Shown piece by piece: positions 19,301 to 27,218 of a DNA stretch of 64,000 nt. Where the stretch lies: assembly GCA_009735695.1 (NCBI GenBank), contig SRSL01000003.1, forward strand, positions 558,001 to 622,000. Direction: 5' to 3'. Both the position numbers and the translations under genes were made by a program. A model generated the notes under the pieces. The model was not told where the DNA came from. It saw only the letters and a program-made list of their open reading frames with translations, and did no database searches. Position 1 is the stretch's first letter. Every line of letters starts with the position of its first letter. The DNA comes from Christiangramia bathymodioli (GTDB taxonomy: Bacteria > Bacteroidota > Bacteroidia > Flavobacteriales > Flavobacteriaceae).

Positions 19301-20157
19301 TCAAGGATCTCTTCGATATGCTCTTTTTCAAGTTCTGTATCACGATCCAATACGATCTCGTTACGCTCGATTGAAACAACCTCTCCCGTATCTTCATCTA
19401 CGAAATCTTCATACCAGGTGTTCAATACACGGGCAGCAAGTTTGCGCCCAAGGACCTTTTTAAGTCCAGATTTAGAAACCTTCACCTCTTCTGCAAGGTC
19501 AAAAATCTCTAGAATATCCTTATCACGCTCATATCCAATGGCACGGAAAAGCGTGGTAACAGGTAATTTTTTCTTACGATCAATATACGCGTACATCACG
19601 CTGTTAATATCGGTCGCAAATTCAATCCACGATCCTTTAAAAGGAATTACACGGGCTGAATACAATTTGGTTCCATTAGCATGGAAAGACTGTCCAAAGA
19701 AAACCCCCGGTGAACGGTGTAGCTGAGAAACAACTACTCGCTCGGCACCGTTGATGCAGAAAGTTCCGCTAGGTGTCATATAAGGGATAGTTCCCAAGTA
19801 TACGTCCTGTACGATGGTTTCAAAATCTTCGTGTTCAGGGTCGGTACAGTATAACTTAAGTCTAGCCTTAAGCGGTACACTGTAGGTCAATCCGCGTTCG
19901 ATACATTCCTGGATGGAGTATCTTGGCGGGTCCACAAAATAATCTAAGAATTCTAGTACAAATTGATTACGGGTGTCCGTAATGGGGAAGTTTTCTAGGA
20001 AGGTGTTGTAAAGACCTTCATTTCCCCGCTCTTCTGATTTTGTCTCTAATTGAAAGAAGTCCTGAAAAGACTTAATCTGCAGATCCAGAAAGTCCGGATA
20101 AGCAGGCTTATTCTTAACAGAAGAGAAACTCAATCTTTCAGTTTGCTTTGCTAACAT
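16345..20157 (-). CDS. rpoB: DNA-directed RNA polymerase subunit beta
   Basis: Catalytic RNAP subunit, 1270 residues from the ATG at 20157 (a TTG one codon earlier is also in frame). The rifampicin-binding region reads [14 protein letters not shown] and [13 protein letters not shown], so the residues equivalent to E. coli Asp516, His526 and Ser531 are the wild-type ones, which predicts a sensitive enzyme. The C-terminal GRHGNKG motif and [13 protein letters not shown] are standard. The rplL-rpoB spacer (131 nt) contains a long stem-loop. Confidence 0.99.
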   Translation of the reverse strand: MLAKQTERLSFSSVKNKPAYPDFLDLQIKSFQDFFQLETKSEERGNEGLYNTFLENFPITDTRNQFVLEFLDYFVDPPRYSIQECIERGLTYSVPLKARLKLYCTDPEHEDFETIVQDVYLGTIPYMTPSGTFCINGAERVVVSQLHRSPGVFFGQSFHANGTKLYSARVIPFKGSWIEFATDINSVMYAYIDRKKKLPVTTLFRAIGYERDKDILEIFDLAEEVKVSKSGLKKVLGRKLAARVLNTWYEDFVDEDTGEVVSIERNEIVLDRDTELEKEHIEEILETGTKTILLHKEDNQTGDYAIIHNTLQKDPTNSEKEAVEHIYRQLRNAEPPDEETARGIIDKLFFSDQRYSLGEVGRYRMNKKLGLDVEMDKQVLTKLDIITIVKYLIELINSKAEIDDIDHLSNRRVRTVGEQLSQQFGVGLARMARTIRERMNVRDNEVFTPIDLINAKTLSSVINSFFGTNQLSQFMDQTNPLAEITHKRRLSALGPGGLSRERAGFEVRDVHYTHYGRLCPIETPEGPNIGLISSLSVYAKVNGMGFIETPYRTVSDGKINNSEEPVYLSAEEEEGKKIAQANIPLKDDGTIDTDRVIARMEGDFPVVDPKEVHYTDVAPNQISSISASLIPFLEHDDANRALMGSNMMRQAVPLLRADSPIVGTGLERQVATDSRVLINAEGEGEVEYVDANKIVIKYDRTDEERMVSFDDDSKTYDLIKFRKTNQGTCINLKPIVRVGDRVTKGQVLCQGYATEAGELALGRNMKVAFMPWKGYNFEDAIVISEKVVRDDIFTSIHIDEYSLEVRDTKLGNEELTNDIPNVSEEATKDLDEHGMIRVGAEVKPGDILIGKITPKGESDPTPEEKLLRAIFGDKAGDVKDASLKASPSLSGVVIDKKLFARAIKDKRKRAQDKEDVAALEKKYDAKFALLKSQLVEKLFAIIGGKTAQGVSNDLGEEVLPKGKKYTLKMLNAVDDYTHLTSGTWTTDDHLNELVADLIHNYKIKENDLQGNLRREKFTISVGDELPSGILKLAKVYIAKKRKLKVGDKMAGRHGNKGIVARIVRQEDMPFLEDGTPVDIVLNPLGVPSRMNIGQIYETVLGWAGQKLGKKYATPIFDGATIDEINELTDEAGIPRFGHTHLYDGGTGERFDQRATVGVIYMLKLGHMIDDKMHARSIGPYSLITQQPLGGKAQFGGQRFGEMEVWALEAYGASSTLREILTVKSDDVIGRAKTYESIVKGEPMPEPGLPESFNVLMHELKGLGLDIKLEE

Positions 20158-20228
20158 CAATGGACGGGATTAAATTTTAAATATAAAAAACTGCGTTATT
20201 AGAACTTTAGCTCTATATACGCAAAAGG

Positions 20229-20264
20229 GTTTAGACCTTCAGGAGCGTATCCTGAGGCCTAAAC
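20229..20264 (-). other. Stem-loop in the rplL-rpoB spacer
   Basis: GTTTAGACCTTCAGGA and TCCTGAGGCCTAAAC form a 15-bp stem with one mismatch and one bulge around a 5-nt loop. There is no T-run after it on the minus strand. Its position equals that of the E. coli RNase III/attenuator region between rplL and rpoB, so a role in setting the L7/L12 to RNAP ratio is a reasonable guess. Confidence 0.65.
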
Positions 20265-20288
20265 CTAAATAATATTGCTTCGTCAAGC

Positions 20289-20663
20289 TTATTTAAGCTC
20301 AACCTCAGCTCCTGCTTCTTCTAATTGCTTTTTAAGAGCTTCTGCTTCGTCTTTAGCAACTCCTTCTTTAACTGGCTTAGGAGCACCGTCAACTAGTTCT
20401 TTAGCATCTTTAAGTCCAAGACCTGTAAGTTCTTTTACAAGCTTAACTACTGCAAGTTTAGATCCACCTGGAGCTTTAAGAATTACGTCGAATTCAGTTT
20501 GCTCTTCAGCTTCTTCACCACCAGCGGCAGCACCACCAGCAACAGCTACTGCAGCAGCAGCAGGCTCGATACCATATTCTTCTTTTAAAATATCAGCTAA
20601 CTCGTTTACTTCTTTTACGGTCAAGTTAACCAATTGTTCTGCGAAATCTTTTAAATCTGCCAT
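20289..20663 (-). CDS. rplL: 50S ribosomal protein L7/L12
   Basis: A 124-residue stalk protein that recruits translational GTPases. N-terminal dimerisation helix (to ~residue 33), an Ala/Gly/Glu-rich hinge, and a C-terminal domain with [27 protein letters not shown]. It is preceded by rplJ on the same strand with a 58-nt gap. Very high expression is expected; rpoB follows after a stem-loop. Confidence 0.99.
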   Translation of the reverse strand: MADLKDFAEQLVNLTVKEVNELADILKEEYGIEPAAAAVAVAGGAAAGGEEAEEQTEFDVILKAPGGSKLAVVKLVKELTGLGLKDAKELVDGAPKPVKEGVAKDEAEALKKQLEEAGAEVELK

Positions 20664-20721
20664 TTTCTATCGTTTTAAAAAGTTCTTTAAAATTTATATT
20701 TGTTAAAAAGTGCGTACTATA

Positions 20722-21243
20722 TTATCCCTCTTTTTCTGAAAGGGTCTTAAGGATTCCCGCAAGTTTTCCTCCACCTGATTTAAGTGCAGAAACAACATTC
20801 TTAGCAGGAGATTGAAGCAGTCCAACGATATCTCCAATAACTTCTTCCTTAGACTTGATGTTAACAAGGGTATCAAGATAGTCATCACCAACATAAACTG
20901 CTTCTTCTACGAAAGCACCTTTAAGTAATGGTTTTTCAGACTTTTTTCTGAATTCCTTGATCACCTTGGCCGGAGCATTTCCGGTTTCAGAAAGCATGAT
21001 TGAGGTATTGCCTTTTAAAACTGATGGAAGGTCTGCGAAATCTTTATCTGTCGCTTCCATAGCTTTTGCAAGCAATGTATTTTTAACTACCGATAACTTA
21101 ACATCTGCTTTAAAACAAGCTCTACGTAAGTTAGAAGTCGCTCCAGCATCCAGGCCAGAGATGTCAGCCAAATAGATAGTTTGGAATTCGGCTAACTGGG
21201 CAGTTAAATCTTCTATAACTTGTGATTTTTCTTCTCTTGTCAT
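20722..21243 (-). CDS. rplJ: 50S ribosomal protein L10
   Basis: Stalk-base protein of 173 residues that binds 23S rRNA and carries the L7/L12 dimers. The N-terminal MTREEKSQVIEDL and the stretch LRRACFKADVKLSVVKNTLLAKA fit L10. Only 9 nt separate it from rplA upstream, so there is no room for a long L10-type leader directly in front; any autoregulation must act elsewhere in the transcript. Confidence 0.98.
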   Translation of the reverse strand: MTREEKSQVIEDLTAQLAEFQTIYLADISGLDAGATSNLRRACFKADVKLSVVKNTLLAKAMEATDKDFADLPSVLKGNTSIMLSETGNAPAKVIKEFRKKSEKPLLKGAFVEEAVYVGDDYLDTLVNIKSKEEVIGDIVGLLQSPAKNVVSALKSGGGKLAGILKTLSEKEG

Positions 21244-21252
21244 AACCTATAA

Positions 21253-21951
21253 TTATTGCTCAGTAAACCTTTTAGTATCTATTGCTACACTCGGGCTCAT
21301 GGTTGTAGACATATGAATACTCTTCATATATACACCCTTGGCTGCCTGAGGCTTCAATTTTACCAGCGTAGTTAATAATTCTCTTGCATTACCTGCGATC
21401 TTTTCAGCATCGAAAGACGCTTTCCCGATAGCAGCATGCACGATTCCAGTTTTATCAACCTTAAAGTCGATCTTACCAGCCTTCACATCAGAAACCGCTT
21501 TAGCGATATCCATAGTTACAGTACCGGTCTTTGGGTTAGGCATCAAACCTCTTGGTCCTAGAACACGTCCTAGTGGTCCTAATTTCCCCATTACGCTAGG
21601 CATAGTGATAATTACATCAACATCTGTCCAGCCTCCTTTGATCTTTTCAAGGTATTCGTCTAATCCAACGAAGTCAGCACCAGCTTCTTTAGCTTCTGCT
21701 TCTTTATCTGGAGTTACAAGAGCCAAAACCTTAACGTCTTTACCAGTACCGTGAGGAAGTGTTACCACACCTCTAACCATCTGGTTAGCTTTTCTTGGAT
21801 CTACGTTCAAACGAACTGCAAGATCTACAGAAGCGTCAAAGTTTTCGTTGGAAACTTCTTTTATCAAAGCAGAAGCCTCAGCAACCGTATAGGTCTTCCC
21901 ATTCTCGATCTTAGACTGAGCTTCTTTTTGCTTTTTAGTTAATTTTGCCAT
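21253..21951 (-). CDS. rplA: 50S ribosomal protein L1
   Basis: A 232-residue L1 protein of the ribosomal L1 stalk. The signature [18 protein letters not shown] is present, as is [14 protein letters not shown]. In many bacteria L1 represses its own operon by binding the mRNA near rplK; the sequence alone does not prove that here. It lies 19 nt after rplK and 9 nt before rplJ. Confidence 0.98.
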   Translation of the reverse strand: MAKLTKKQKEAQSKIENGKTYTVAEASALIKEVSNENFDASVDLAVRLNVDPRKANQMVRGVVTLPHGTGKDVKVLALVTPDKEAEAKEAGADFVGLDEYLEKIKGGWTDVDVIITMPSVMGKLGPLGRVLGPRGLMPNPKTGTVTMDIAKAVSDVKAGKIDFKVDKTGIVHAAIGKASFDAEKIAGNARELLTTLVKLKPQAAKGVYMKSIHMSTTMSPSVAIDTKRFTEQ

Positions 21952-21970
21952 TTTCTAATTTCTTTTTGGA

Positions 21971-22408
21971 TTAAAACGGTGCTTCACCTTTTACAGTTAT
22001 TCCCATCGAACGAGCTGTTCCGGCAACCATCTTCATTGCAGACTCGATTGTGAATGCATTTAGATCCTGCATCTTATCTTCTGCAATCGCTTTAACCTGA
22101 TCCCAAGAAACACTTGCTACTTTCTTTCTGTTAGGCTCTCCAGAACCTTTCTTAGTCTTAGCTGCTTCCATCAATTGTACTGCTGCAGGTGGAGTCTTGA
22201 TCACAAAATCAAAAGACTTGTCTGAATAAACAGTAATCACAACTGGCAGTACCTTTCCTTGCTTATCCTGAGTTCTACCATTGAATTGCTTACAGAATTC
22301 CATGATATTAACCCCGGCAGCACCCAAAGCAGGTCCAACTGGTGGTGATGGGTTAGCAGCACCTCCGCGAACTTGTAGTTTTACAACTTTACTTACTTCT
22401 TTTGCCAT
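21971..22408 (-). CDS. rplK: 50S ribosomal protein L11
   Basis: A 145-residue protein of the GTPase-associated centre. The N-terminal domain has the conserved [21 protein letters not shown]; the C-terminal domain binds the 1070 region of 23S rRNA. It follows nusG after 73 nt, the standard nusG-rplK order. Confidence 0.99.
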   Translation of the reverse strand: MAKEVSKVVKLQVRGGAANPSPPVGPALGAAGVNIMEFCKQFNGRTQDKQGKVLPVVITVYSDKSFDFVIKTPPAAVQLMEAAKTKKGSGEPNRKKVASVSWDQVKAIAEDKMQDLNAFTIESAMKMVAGTARSMGITVKGEAPF

Positions 22409-22481
22409 TTTTCAAATTTTTGAGTGATAGTTTATTGAGTGGAAGCTAAAAAAACTATCAAAAAATATGTAACAGTTATTT

Positions 22482-23033
22482 TTATACCTTTTCTACCTGC
22501 ATATAGCTTAGCTCAAGTGGAGTCTTCCTTCCGAAGATCTTCACCATTACTTCCAGCTTACGCTTTTCTTCATTGATCTTTTCTACAGTTCCATTAAAGC
22601 CATTGAACGGTCCGTCAATTACTTTAATAGTCTCTCCAATAGTAAACGGAATCGCAACATTATCAGATTTAACAGAAAGCTCATCAACTTTACCTAGCAT
22701 CCTGTTCACTTCAGATTTTCTAAGCGGTACCGGGTCTCCACCCTTGGTCTCCCCTAAAAATCCAATCACTCCGTTAATACCTTTTATAATGTGAGGAATT
22801 TCTCCTCCTAAATTTGCCTGCACCATTACATAACCAGGAAAGTAAACTCTTTCTTTATTCACTTTTTTCCCGTTACGAATCTGGATTACTTTTTCGGTAG
22901 GCACAAGAACCTGTTCAACAAAATCCTCAAGACCCTGGTGAGCAATTTCTTTCTCTATATAGTCTTTGACTTTATTCTCTTGTCCGCTAACGGCACGAAC
23001 CACATACCATTTTTTGTCCTTTGCTTCTGCCAT
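22482..23033 (-). CDS. nusG: Transcription termination/antitermination protein NusG
   Basis: A 183-residue factor that binds the RNAP clamp. The N-terminal NGN domain begins KKWYVVRAVSGQENKVKDYIE, and FPGYVMVQ is seen. The C-terminal KOW motif is IDGPFNGFNGTVEKINEEKRKLEV. It follows secE with a 10-nt gap. It is of normal length and not a NusG paralogue of the capsule-locus type. Confidence 0.98.
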   Translation of the reverse strand: MAEAKDKKWYVVRAVSGQENKVKDYIEKEIAHQGLEDFVEQVLVPTEKVIQIRNGKKVNKERVYFPGYVMVQANLGGEIPHIIKGINGVIGFLGETKGGDPVPLRKSEVNRMLGKVDELSVKSDNVAIPFTIGETIKVIDGPFNGFNGTVEKINEEKRKLEVMVKIFGRKTPLELSYMQVEKV

Positions 23034-23043
23034 TATCGCCTAA

Positions 23044-23241
23044 TTAAGATTTTACCCATACGAAGTACTGCTCGATCGCTTCACTAAAGACCGTATCAAC
23101 ACCCCAAATGGCTAATGAGAAAATAATCGAAAATACAGCAACAAGCACTGTTAATTTCTGGGCCTCCGTCCAGGTTGGCCAGGTAACGTGGTTTTTTAAC
23201 TCGTTATATGATTCTGATATGTAATTAACAATTCCTGCCAT
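23044..23241 (-). CDS. secE: Preprotein translocase subunit SecE
   Basis: A 65-residue, single-pass SecYEG subunit. I start at the ATG at 23241 (MAGIVNYISESYNELKNHVTWP); the open frame continues upstream but runs through tRNA-Trp and is not coding. The amphipathic helix (YNELKNHVTWPTWTEAQ) precedes one membrane segment (LTVLVAVFSIIFSLAIWG). Located between tRNA-Trp and nusG, the classic arrangement. Confidence 0.97.
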   Translation of the reverse strand: MAGIVNYISESYNELKNHVTWPTWTEAQKLTVLVAVFSIIFSLAIWGVDTVFSEAIEQYFVWVKS

Positions 23242-23258
23242 TTTCCAAAAAATATTTG

Positions 23259-23331
23259 CACGGGTTGAGAGACTCGAACTCCCGACACCTGGTTTTGGAG
23301 ACCAGTGCTCTACCAACTGAGCTAAACCCGT
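23259..23331 (-). tRNA. tRNA-Trp (anticodon CCA)
   Basis: Cloverleaf on the minus strand with acceptor ACGGGTT / AACCCGT, anticodon loop CTCCAAA and T-arm GAGTTCGAGTC. It lies between tuf and secE, its usual place in Bacteroidota. Confidence 0.96.
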
Positions 23332-23344
23332 AAATATAAGGGAA

Positions 23345-23369
23345 GGCATCCCGCTTGTCACGGGATACC
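23345..23369 (-). other. Stem-loop between tuf and tRNA-Trp
   Basis: On the minus strand GGTATCCCG and CGGGATGCC form a 9-bp stem (one G-T pair) with a 7-nt loop, 20 nt after the tuf stop. The T-rich side is upstream on this strand, so it is a poor terminator here and may rather be an RNA processing site. Confidence 0.55.
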
Positions 23370-23389
23370 TTTTTATATAAATTCGATTC

Positions 23390-24577
23390 TTAGTCTAGAA
23401 TCTCAGTAACCTGACCAGCACCTACAGTTCTACCACCTTCACGGATAGCGAAACGTAGACCAACGTTCATTGCGATTGGCTGGATAAGCTCTACTGTAAT
23501 AGTAAGGTTATCACCAGGCATTACCATTTCAACTCCTTCTGGAAGGTTGATTGTTCCAGTTACGTCAGTTGTACGTACGTAGAACTGAGGACGGTAGTTG
23601 TTATGGAATGGAGTGTGACGTCCACCTTCTTCTTTCTTAAGGATATAAACCTCTGCTTTGAATTTAGCGTGAGGAGTTACAGATCCTGGCTTGGTGATTA
23701 CCATACCTCTAGAGATCTGAGTTTTCTCGATACCTCTTAGAAGGATACCTACGTTATCTCCAGCTTCACCTCTATCAAGGATCTTACGGAACATCTCAAC
23801 TCCAGTAATAGTAGAAGTCAATTTTCCAGCACCCATACCAATGATCTCTACAGGGTCTCCAGTGTTAGCAACACCAGTTTCGATACGTCCAGTTGCAACA
23901 GTACCACGACCAGTAATAGAGAATACATCTTCGATAGGCATCAAGAATGGCTTATCAACATCACGCTCAGGAAGTTCGATCCAGTTATCAACAGCTTCCA
24001 TAAGATCAAGAACAGTCTTAGACCATTTCTCATCACCTTCTAGAGCTCCAAGTGCAGAACCTGAAATTACAGGACCGTTATCACCATCATACTCGTAGAA
24101 AGAAAGAAGATCTCTAACTTCCATTTCAACTAGCTCAAGAAGCTCCTCATCATCAACAAGGTCAACTTTGTTCAAGAATACAACGATTCTTGGAATACCT
24201 ACCTGACGTCCAAGAAGGATGTGCTCACGAGTTTGTGGCATAGGACCATCAGTCGCAGCTACAACAAGAATAGCACCGTCCATCTGAGCAGCACCAGTTA
24301 CCATGTTCTTAACGTAATCGGCGTGACCAGGACAGTCAACGTGAGCGTAGTGACGGTTTGCAGTCGCGTACTCTACGTGCGAAGAGTTAATAGTGATACC
24401 TCTTTCTTTTTCTTCTGGAGCGTTGTCGATTTGATCAAAAGCAGAAGCTTCTGAATATCCAGCATCAGCTAATACCTTAGTAATAGCTGCAGTTAAAGTA
24501 GTTTTTCCGTGATCTACGTGTCCAATCGTACCTATGTTTAAGTGCGGTTTGGAACGATCATAAGTTTCCTTTGCCAT
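23390..24577 (-). CDS. tuf: Elongation factor Tu
   Basis: A 395-residue GTPase that delivers aminoacyl-tRNA to the ribosome. All G motifs are visible: [10 protein letters not shown] (residues ~19-28), [13 protein letters not shown] (switch I), DCPGHADY and NKVDLVDD. Domains 2 and 3 are complete. The only tuf copy in this window, in a tRNA-tuf-tRNA-secE context. Very high expression expected. Confidence 0.99.
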   Translation of the reverse strand: MAKETYDRSKPHLNIGTIGHVDHGKTTLTAAITKVLADAGYSEASAFDQIDNAPEEKERGITINSSHVEYATANRHYAHVDCPGHADYVKNMVTGAAQMDGAILVVAATDGPMPQTREHILLGRQVGIPRIVVFLNKVDLVDDEELLELVEMEVRDLLSFYEYDGDNGPVISGSALGALEGDEKWSKTVLDLMEAVDNWIELPERDVDKPFLMPIEDVFSITGRGTVATGRIETGVANTGDPVEIIGMGAGKLTSTITGVEMFRKILDRGEAGDNVGILLRGIEKTQISRGMVITKPGSVTPHAKFKAEVYILKKEEGGRHTPFHNNYRPQFYVRTTDVTGTINLPEGVEMVMPGDNLTITVELIQPIAMNVGLRFAIREGGRTVGAGQVTEILD

Positions 24578-24634
24578 AATTAATACTTATTTAATCTTAG
24601 TTATATATTAGTGTTCAATTTTATACAAAACTAG

Positions 24635-24706
24635 AGCCAACGACGGGAATTGAACCCGTGACCTCTTCCTTACCAAGGAAACGCTCTACCCCTGAGCTAC
24701 GTCGGC
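24635..24706 (-). tRNA. tRNA-Thr (anticodon GGT)
   Basis: Cloverleaf on the minus strand: acceptor GCCGACG / CGTTGGC with a G-T pair, anticodon loop TTGGTAA, T-arm GGTTCAATTC. It lies 57 nt upstream of tuf and is probably co-transcribed with it. Confidence 0.95.
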
Positions 24707-24941
24707 CTCAATAAACCGGCTGATTTAAACAGCTAAATCCATAAACCAACCCATGGTTTACGGAAGAAATCAGAATAAAAAACCCATGCCGAAATAACTC
24801 ATTATTCATAAGCTATAAAACAGAATCGAAAAATAAAAGCCTGGAAAACCTTTAAATTTCGCTCTCGATTTTTGACCGGGGATTTCCTGATTCGGTTTTA
24901 AAAATAGCATTGGAGTCATTTAAAACTCCAAAATTATTTAG

Positions 24942-25014
24942 AGCGGGAGACCGGGTTCGAACCGGCGACATTCAGCTTGGAAGGCTGACGCTCTACCAAC
25001 TGAGCTACTCCCGC
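24942..25014 (-). tRNA. tRNA-Gly (anticodon TCC)
   Basis: Cloverleaf on the minus strand: acceptor GCGGGAG / CTCCCGC, anticodon loop CTTCCAA, T-arm GGTTCGAACC. The 235-nt gap to the next tRNA (24707-24941) shows no gene; it has only a short inverted repeat AAACCA / TGGTTT near 24750. Confidence 0.95.
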
Positions 25015-25090
25015 GTTCAATTCAATATTCCAGATTCTTTATTCAAGATCAATCTTGAATTTTAAACTCTTTAATTTTGAATCGTTTTTG

Positions 25091-25173
25091 TGGGGAGAGC
25101 AGGATTCGAACCTGCGAAGTTAAAAAACAACAGATTTACAGTCTGTCCTCGTTGGCCGCTTGAGTATCTCCCC
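25091..25173 (-). tRNA. tRNA-Tyr (anticodon GTA)
   Basis: 83-nt class II tRNA on the minus strand: acceptor GGGGAGA / TCTCCCC, anticodon loop CTGTAAA, a long variable arm and T-arm GGTTCGAATC. Part of the tRNA cluster upstream of tuf. Confidence 0.95.
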
Positions 25174-25373
25174 AAATAAATTTCCACTATTTCATAGAAC
25201 CATTGCTGAAGCAATTCTGCCCTATTCGTTTTCAAAACGGCTGCAAATTAAAGCAAATTTACAGCAGCATCCAAGGCATTTTTAAAATTTAAATCGAAAA
25301 AATTTCAACCTCCTGATGACCAGGAAAATAAAATTCAAATTCTCGTTTTAATCTTCAGCATTTCAAAATTTCA

Positions 25374-25430
25374 AGAGCCGATGGAGGGACTTCACTCGAC
25401 TGACGCTCGGGATACACTTCTCGTCCCTTA
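25374..25430 (-). repeat. tRNA-tail repeat, copy B (next to tRNA-Thr)
   Basis: Lies in the 316-nt spacer between tRNA-Thr and tRNA-Tyr, which holds no gene. In tRNA sense it reads GGGACGAGAAGTGTATCCCG, then AGCG and CAGTCGAGTG, and ends in an exact 18-nt second copy of the tRNA-Thr tail and flank (25374-25391). It matches copy A (2106-2160) in layout with scattered substitutions. Copies A and B flank identical tRNA-Thr genes 23 kb apart. Confidence 0.75.
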
Positions 25431-25489
25431 AATTGCAAATAAGATCTCAATCCTAAAACAATTCCTTCGCGTTCACTTCACTATTTCAG

Positions 25490-25563
25490 AGCCGATGGAG
25501 GGACTCGAACCCACGACCTGCTGATTACAAATCAGCTGCTCTAGCCAGCTGAGCTACATCGGC
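25490..25563 (-). tRNA. tRNA-Thr (anticodon TGT), second copy
   Basis: Identical in sequence to the tRNA-Thr at 2210-2283 (acceptor GCCGATG / CATCGGC, anticodon loop TTTGTAA). First gene of the tRNA-tuf cluster, with a promoter at 25625-25653. Confidence 0.96.
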
Positions 25564-25596
25564 CTTTAACCCACTTTTTCAGCGTTTTTTCCGCAT

Positions 25597-25623
25597 AAAA
25601 AAGTCCGCTATTTCTAACGGACT
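25597..25623 (-). terminator. Terminator after hpf
   Basis: On the minus strand AGTCCG and CGGACT form a stem around a 10-nt loop, followed directly by a T-run, 54 nt after the hpf stop. It lies immediately downstream of the -7 box of the tRNA operon. Confidence 0.8.
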
Positions 25624-25624
25624 G

Positions 25625-25653
25625 CAAATGTATATAAATTATTCCTTTATCAA
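25625..25653 (-). promoter_or_regulatory. Promoter of the tRNA-Thr/Tyr/Gly/Thr-tuf operon
   Basis: Minus strand: TTG at 25651-25653, 18-nt spacer, TACATTTG at 25625-25632. This fits the Bacteroidota pattern TTG-N19-TAnnTTTG. The start site would fall about 6 nt downstream, inside the hpf terminator stem. Confidence 0.7.
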
Positions 25654-25676
25654 AAAATAATTTTCAAAAATTTACG

Positions 25677-25979
25677 CTATACATGCGCGCTCATTTTTTC
25701 CTTTCTTTTAATAAGTTGTCTCTGCAGCGAATTAACACATTCATCCACACAAGCTTCAAACTTATTACAGGTCTTTTTCACCATTAGGTCCCCGCCCGGG
25801 ATACTCAATAAAATTTCTGTGATCTTGTTCTCCTTACCACTTGTATTTTGCACTTTGAAATAGACATCAGCATAAATGATCTTATCAAAGTAAGTTTCTA
25901 ATTTATCTAATTTTTTCTGAGTGAAGTCAATCAATTTTTGATCGGCATTGAAGTTTACGGACTGCAGATTTACTTTCAT
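25677..25979 (-). CDS. hpf: Ribosome hibernation promoting factor (short HPF/RaiA)
   Basis: A 100-residue protein of the HPF/YfiA family that binds the 30S decoding region and keeps ribosomes dormant in stationary phase. The N-terminus MKVNLQSVNFNADQKLIDFTQKKLDKLE and the pattern NKITEILLSIPGGDLMVKK fit the short form, without the dimerisation domain of long HPF. It lies 35 nt after xerC on the same strand, upstream of the tRNA-tuf operon. Confidence 0.92.
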   Translation of the reverse strand: MKVNLQSVNFNADQKLIDFTQKKLDKLETYFDKIIYADVYFKVQNTSGKENKITEILLSIPGGDLMVKKTCNKFEACVDECVNSLQRQLIKRKEKMSAHV

Positions 25980-26014
25980 ATCAAGTAATGATTTAATTAA
26001 ACAATAAGCTTCAG

Positions 26015-26905
26015 TTATTTTTTATTGTTCCGGGGATGAGCCTGCTTATGGATTTTGCTCAATTCTGCGATGCTATTGTGAGTGTAGACCTGAGTCGCTG
26101 CCAGGCTGGCGTGACCCAGGAGTTCTTTTACCGCGTTTAGGTTAGCACCCTGGTTCAATAAATGAGTGGCAAACGAATGCCGCAGGATATGCGGACTCTT
26201 CTTTAGTTTGCCAGACACTTCACTAAAATAATTATTTATAATTCTATAAACAAGACTTTCGTATAGTTTATCGCCCTTCAAAGTGAGAAAAAGATACTCC
26301 TTTTCACTGCTTCCAGCAATAGCAATCCTTTCAGTAAAATATTTATCAGCAGTTTGCTTTATGGAACCCAATAATGGAATATACCGCTCCTTATTTCTTT
26401 TACCCAGAACCTTGAGAGTTGAATTTCCGAGATCAAGATCTTTCAGCCTGATCTCGATCAACTCTGCCCGCCTGATTCCCGTAGAGTAAAAAAGCTCAAC
26501 GATGAATCGATCCCGAATTCCTTCAAAATCATTCGTATCGATATTATCGAGCACCTGACTAACCTCAGCCTGGGAAAAAGGCACCTGCACCTTTTTGGCA
26601 GTTTTCAAAGCTTTATGCTTTACAAGAGGATTTACTTCAATCTCCCCGATCTTAAGCAGAAACCTGAAATAGGTTTTAAGGGAAGAAATTTTTCTATTGA
26701 TACTTCTATTGGAAATGCCTTCTTCTGAAAGTTTTACGATCCAGCTGCGGATCTGGGGATAACTAACCTCTGAAAGGTCCTCCTGGTCAAATTCGGTACT
26801 TATAAATTCCTGAAAGGAAAGTAGATCGGCCTTGTAGGCGGTAATGGTATGCTCAGAATAGTTCTTTTCGAGCTGAAGATAATCCAGGAAGGCAGAAAAG
26901 GGCAT
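26015..26905 (-). CDS. xerC: Tyrosine recombinase XerC
   Basis: A 296-residue site-specific recombinase for chromosome dimer resolution at dif. Catalytic residues visible: Arg in STGIRRAELIEI, Lys of the beta-hairpin, HILRHSFATHLL (His, Arg), His in LGHASLAATQVYTH and Tyr in the same motif. The N-terminal core-binding domain starts FSAFLDYLQLEKNYSEHTI. I start at the ATG at 26905; the 15 upstream residues of the longer frame run through a terminator hairpin. Housekeeping context (rpsU, hpf) and no phage or att genes argue against a mobile integrase. Confidence 0.93.
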   Translation of the reverse strand: MPFSAFLDYLQLEKNYSEHTITAYKADLLSFQEFISTEFDQEDLSEVSYPQIRSWIVKLSEEGISNRSINRKISSLKTYFRFLLKIGEIEVNPLVKHKALKTAKKVQVPFSQAEVSQVLDNIDTNDFEGIRDRFIVELFYSTGIRRAELIEIRLKDLDLGNSTLKVLGKRNKERYIPLLGSIKQTADKYFTERIAIAGSSEKEYLFLTLKGDKLYESLVYRIINNYFSEVSGKLKKSPHILRHSFATHLLNQGANLNAVKELLGHASLAATQVYTHNSIAELSKIHKQAHPRNNKK

Positions 26906-26953
26906 AAAAAAACTGTTGATAAACAAAGTTAAGAAACTTTGATCTATCAACAG
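26906..26953 (-). terminator. rpsU terminator whose T-tract abuts the xerC start codon
   Basis: On the minus strand CTGTTGATA / TATCAACAG closes an outer stem and CAAAGTT / AACTTTG an inner stem with a 4-nt loop. Seven T's follow and then at once ATG of xerC. It is a strong terminator placed 36 nt after rpsU, leaving no separate leader for xerC. Confidence 0.85.
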
Positions 26954-26989
26954 TCTTCAATATCTGTTCAGATTTTACGATCCGGTAGA

Positions 26990-27184
26990 CTAGATATCTT
27001 CTGCGTCTCTAAGATGCTGAATGTACTCTGCCTTCTGGATCTGAGCTCTTCTTTCTACAGAAGGCTTTGTAAAATGCTGACGATCTCTTAGCTGACGCAT
27101 AGTTCCGGTCTTGTCGAACTTACGCTTGAAACGCTTAAGAGCTCTATCTATATTTTCTCCGTCTTTAACTGGTATAATTAACAT
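26990..27184 (-). CDS. rpsU: 30S ribosomal protein S21
   Basis: A 64-residue, Arg/Lys-rich bS21: MLIIPVKDGENIDRALKRFK, then ending QKAEYIQHLRDAEDI. I start at the ATG at 27184; a longer frame to 27232 would translate the Shine-Dalgarno region. In this phylum bS21 helps hide the anti-SD at the 3' end of 16S rRNA, and rpsU itself keeps a very strong SD, which fits control of rpsU by ribosomes lacking S21 (published for Flavobacterium). Followed by a terminator. Confidence 0.96.
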   Translation of the reverse strand: MLIIPVKDGENIDRALKRFKRKFDKTGTMRQLRDRQHFTKPSVERRAQIQKAEYIQHLRDAEDI

Positions 27185-27190
27185 AGTGTC

Positions 27191-27204
27191 ATCACCTCCT
27201 TTCT
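27191..27204 (-). promoter_or_regulatory. Full-length Shine-Dalgarno of rpsU
   Basis: On the minus strand AGAAAGGAGGTGAT, complementary over 14 nt to the 3' end of 16S rRNA (ATCACCTCCTTTCT), 6 nt before the ATG. Almost all other genes in the window have no SD. Confidence 0.92.
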
Positions 27205-27218
27205 TTTGGAATCGGGTG

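Noticed and set aside
16150-19726. Several long open frames antisense to rpoB and rpoC
   Set aside because: They are reverse-strand shadows of highly biased genes, lack recognised domains, and lie wholly inside conserved coding sequence.
23242-23361. N-terminal extension of secE by 40 residues
   Set aside because: This open frame is the antisense-free reading of tRNA-Trp and its flank; the conserved SecE start MAGIVNYI lies at 23241.
24707-25489. CRISPR-like repeats in the tRNA spacers
   Set aside because: The repeated stretches are tRNA genes and one tRNA-tail copy; there is no regular repeat-spacer array or cas gene.
26015-26905. Tyrosine recombinase as a phage or island integrase, perhaps mobilising the tRNA repeats
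   Set aside because: Length, motifs and rpsU/hpf neighbours fit housekeeping XerC; no phage genes, att repeats or excisionase are nearby.
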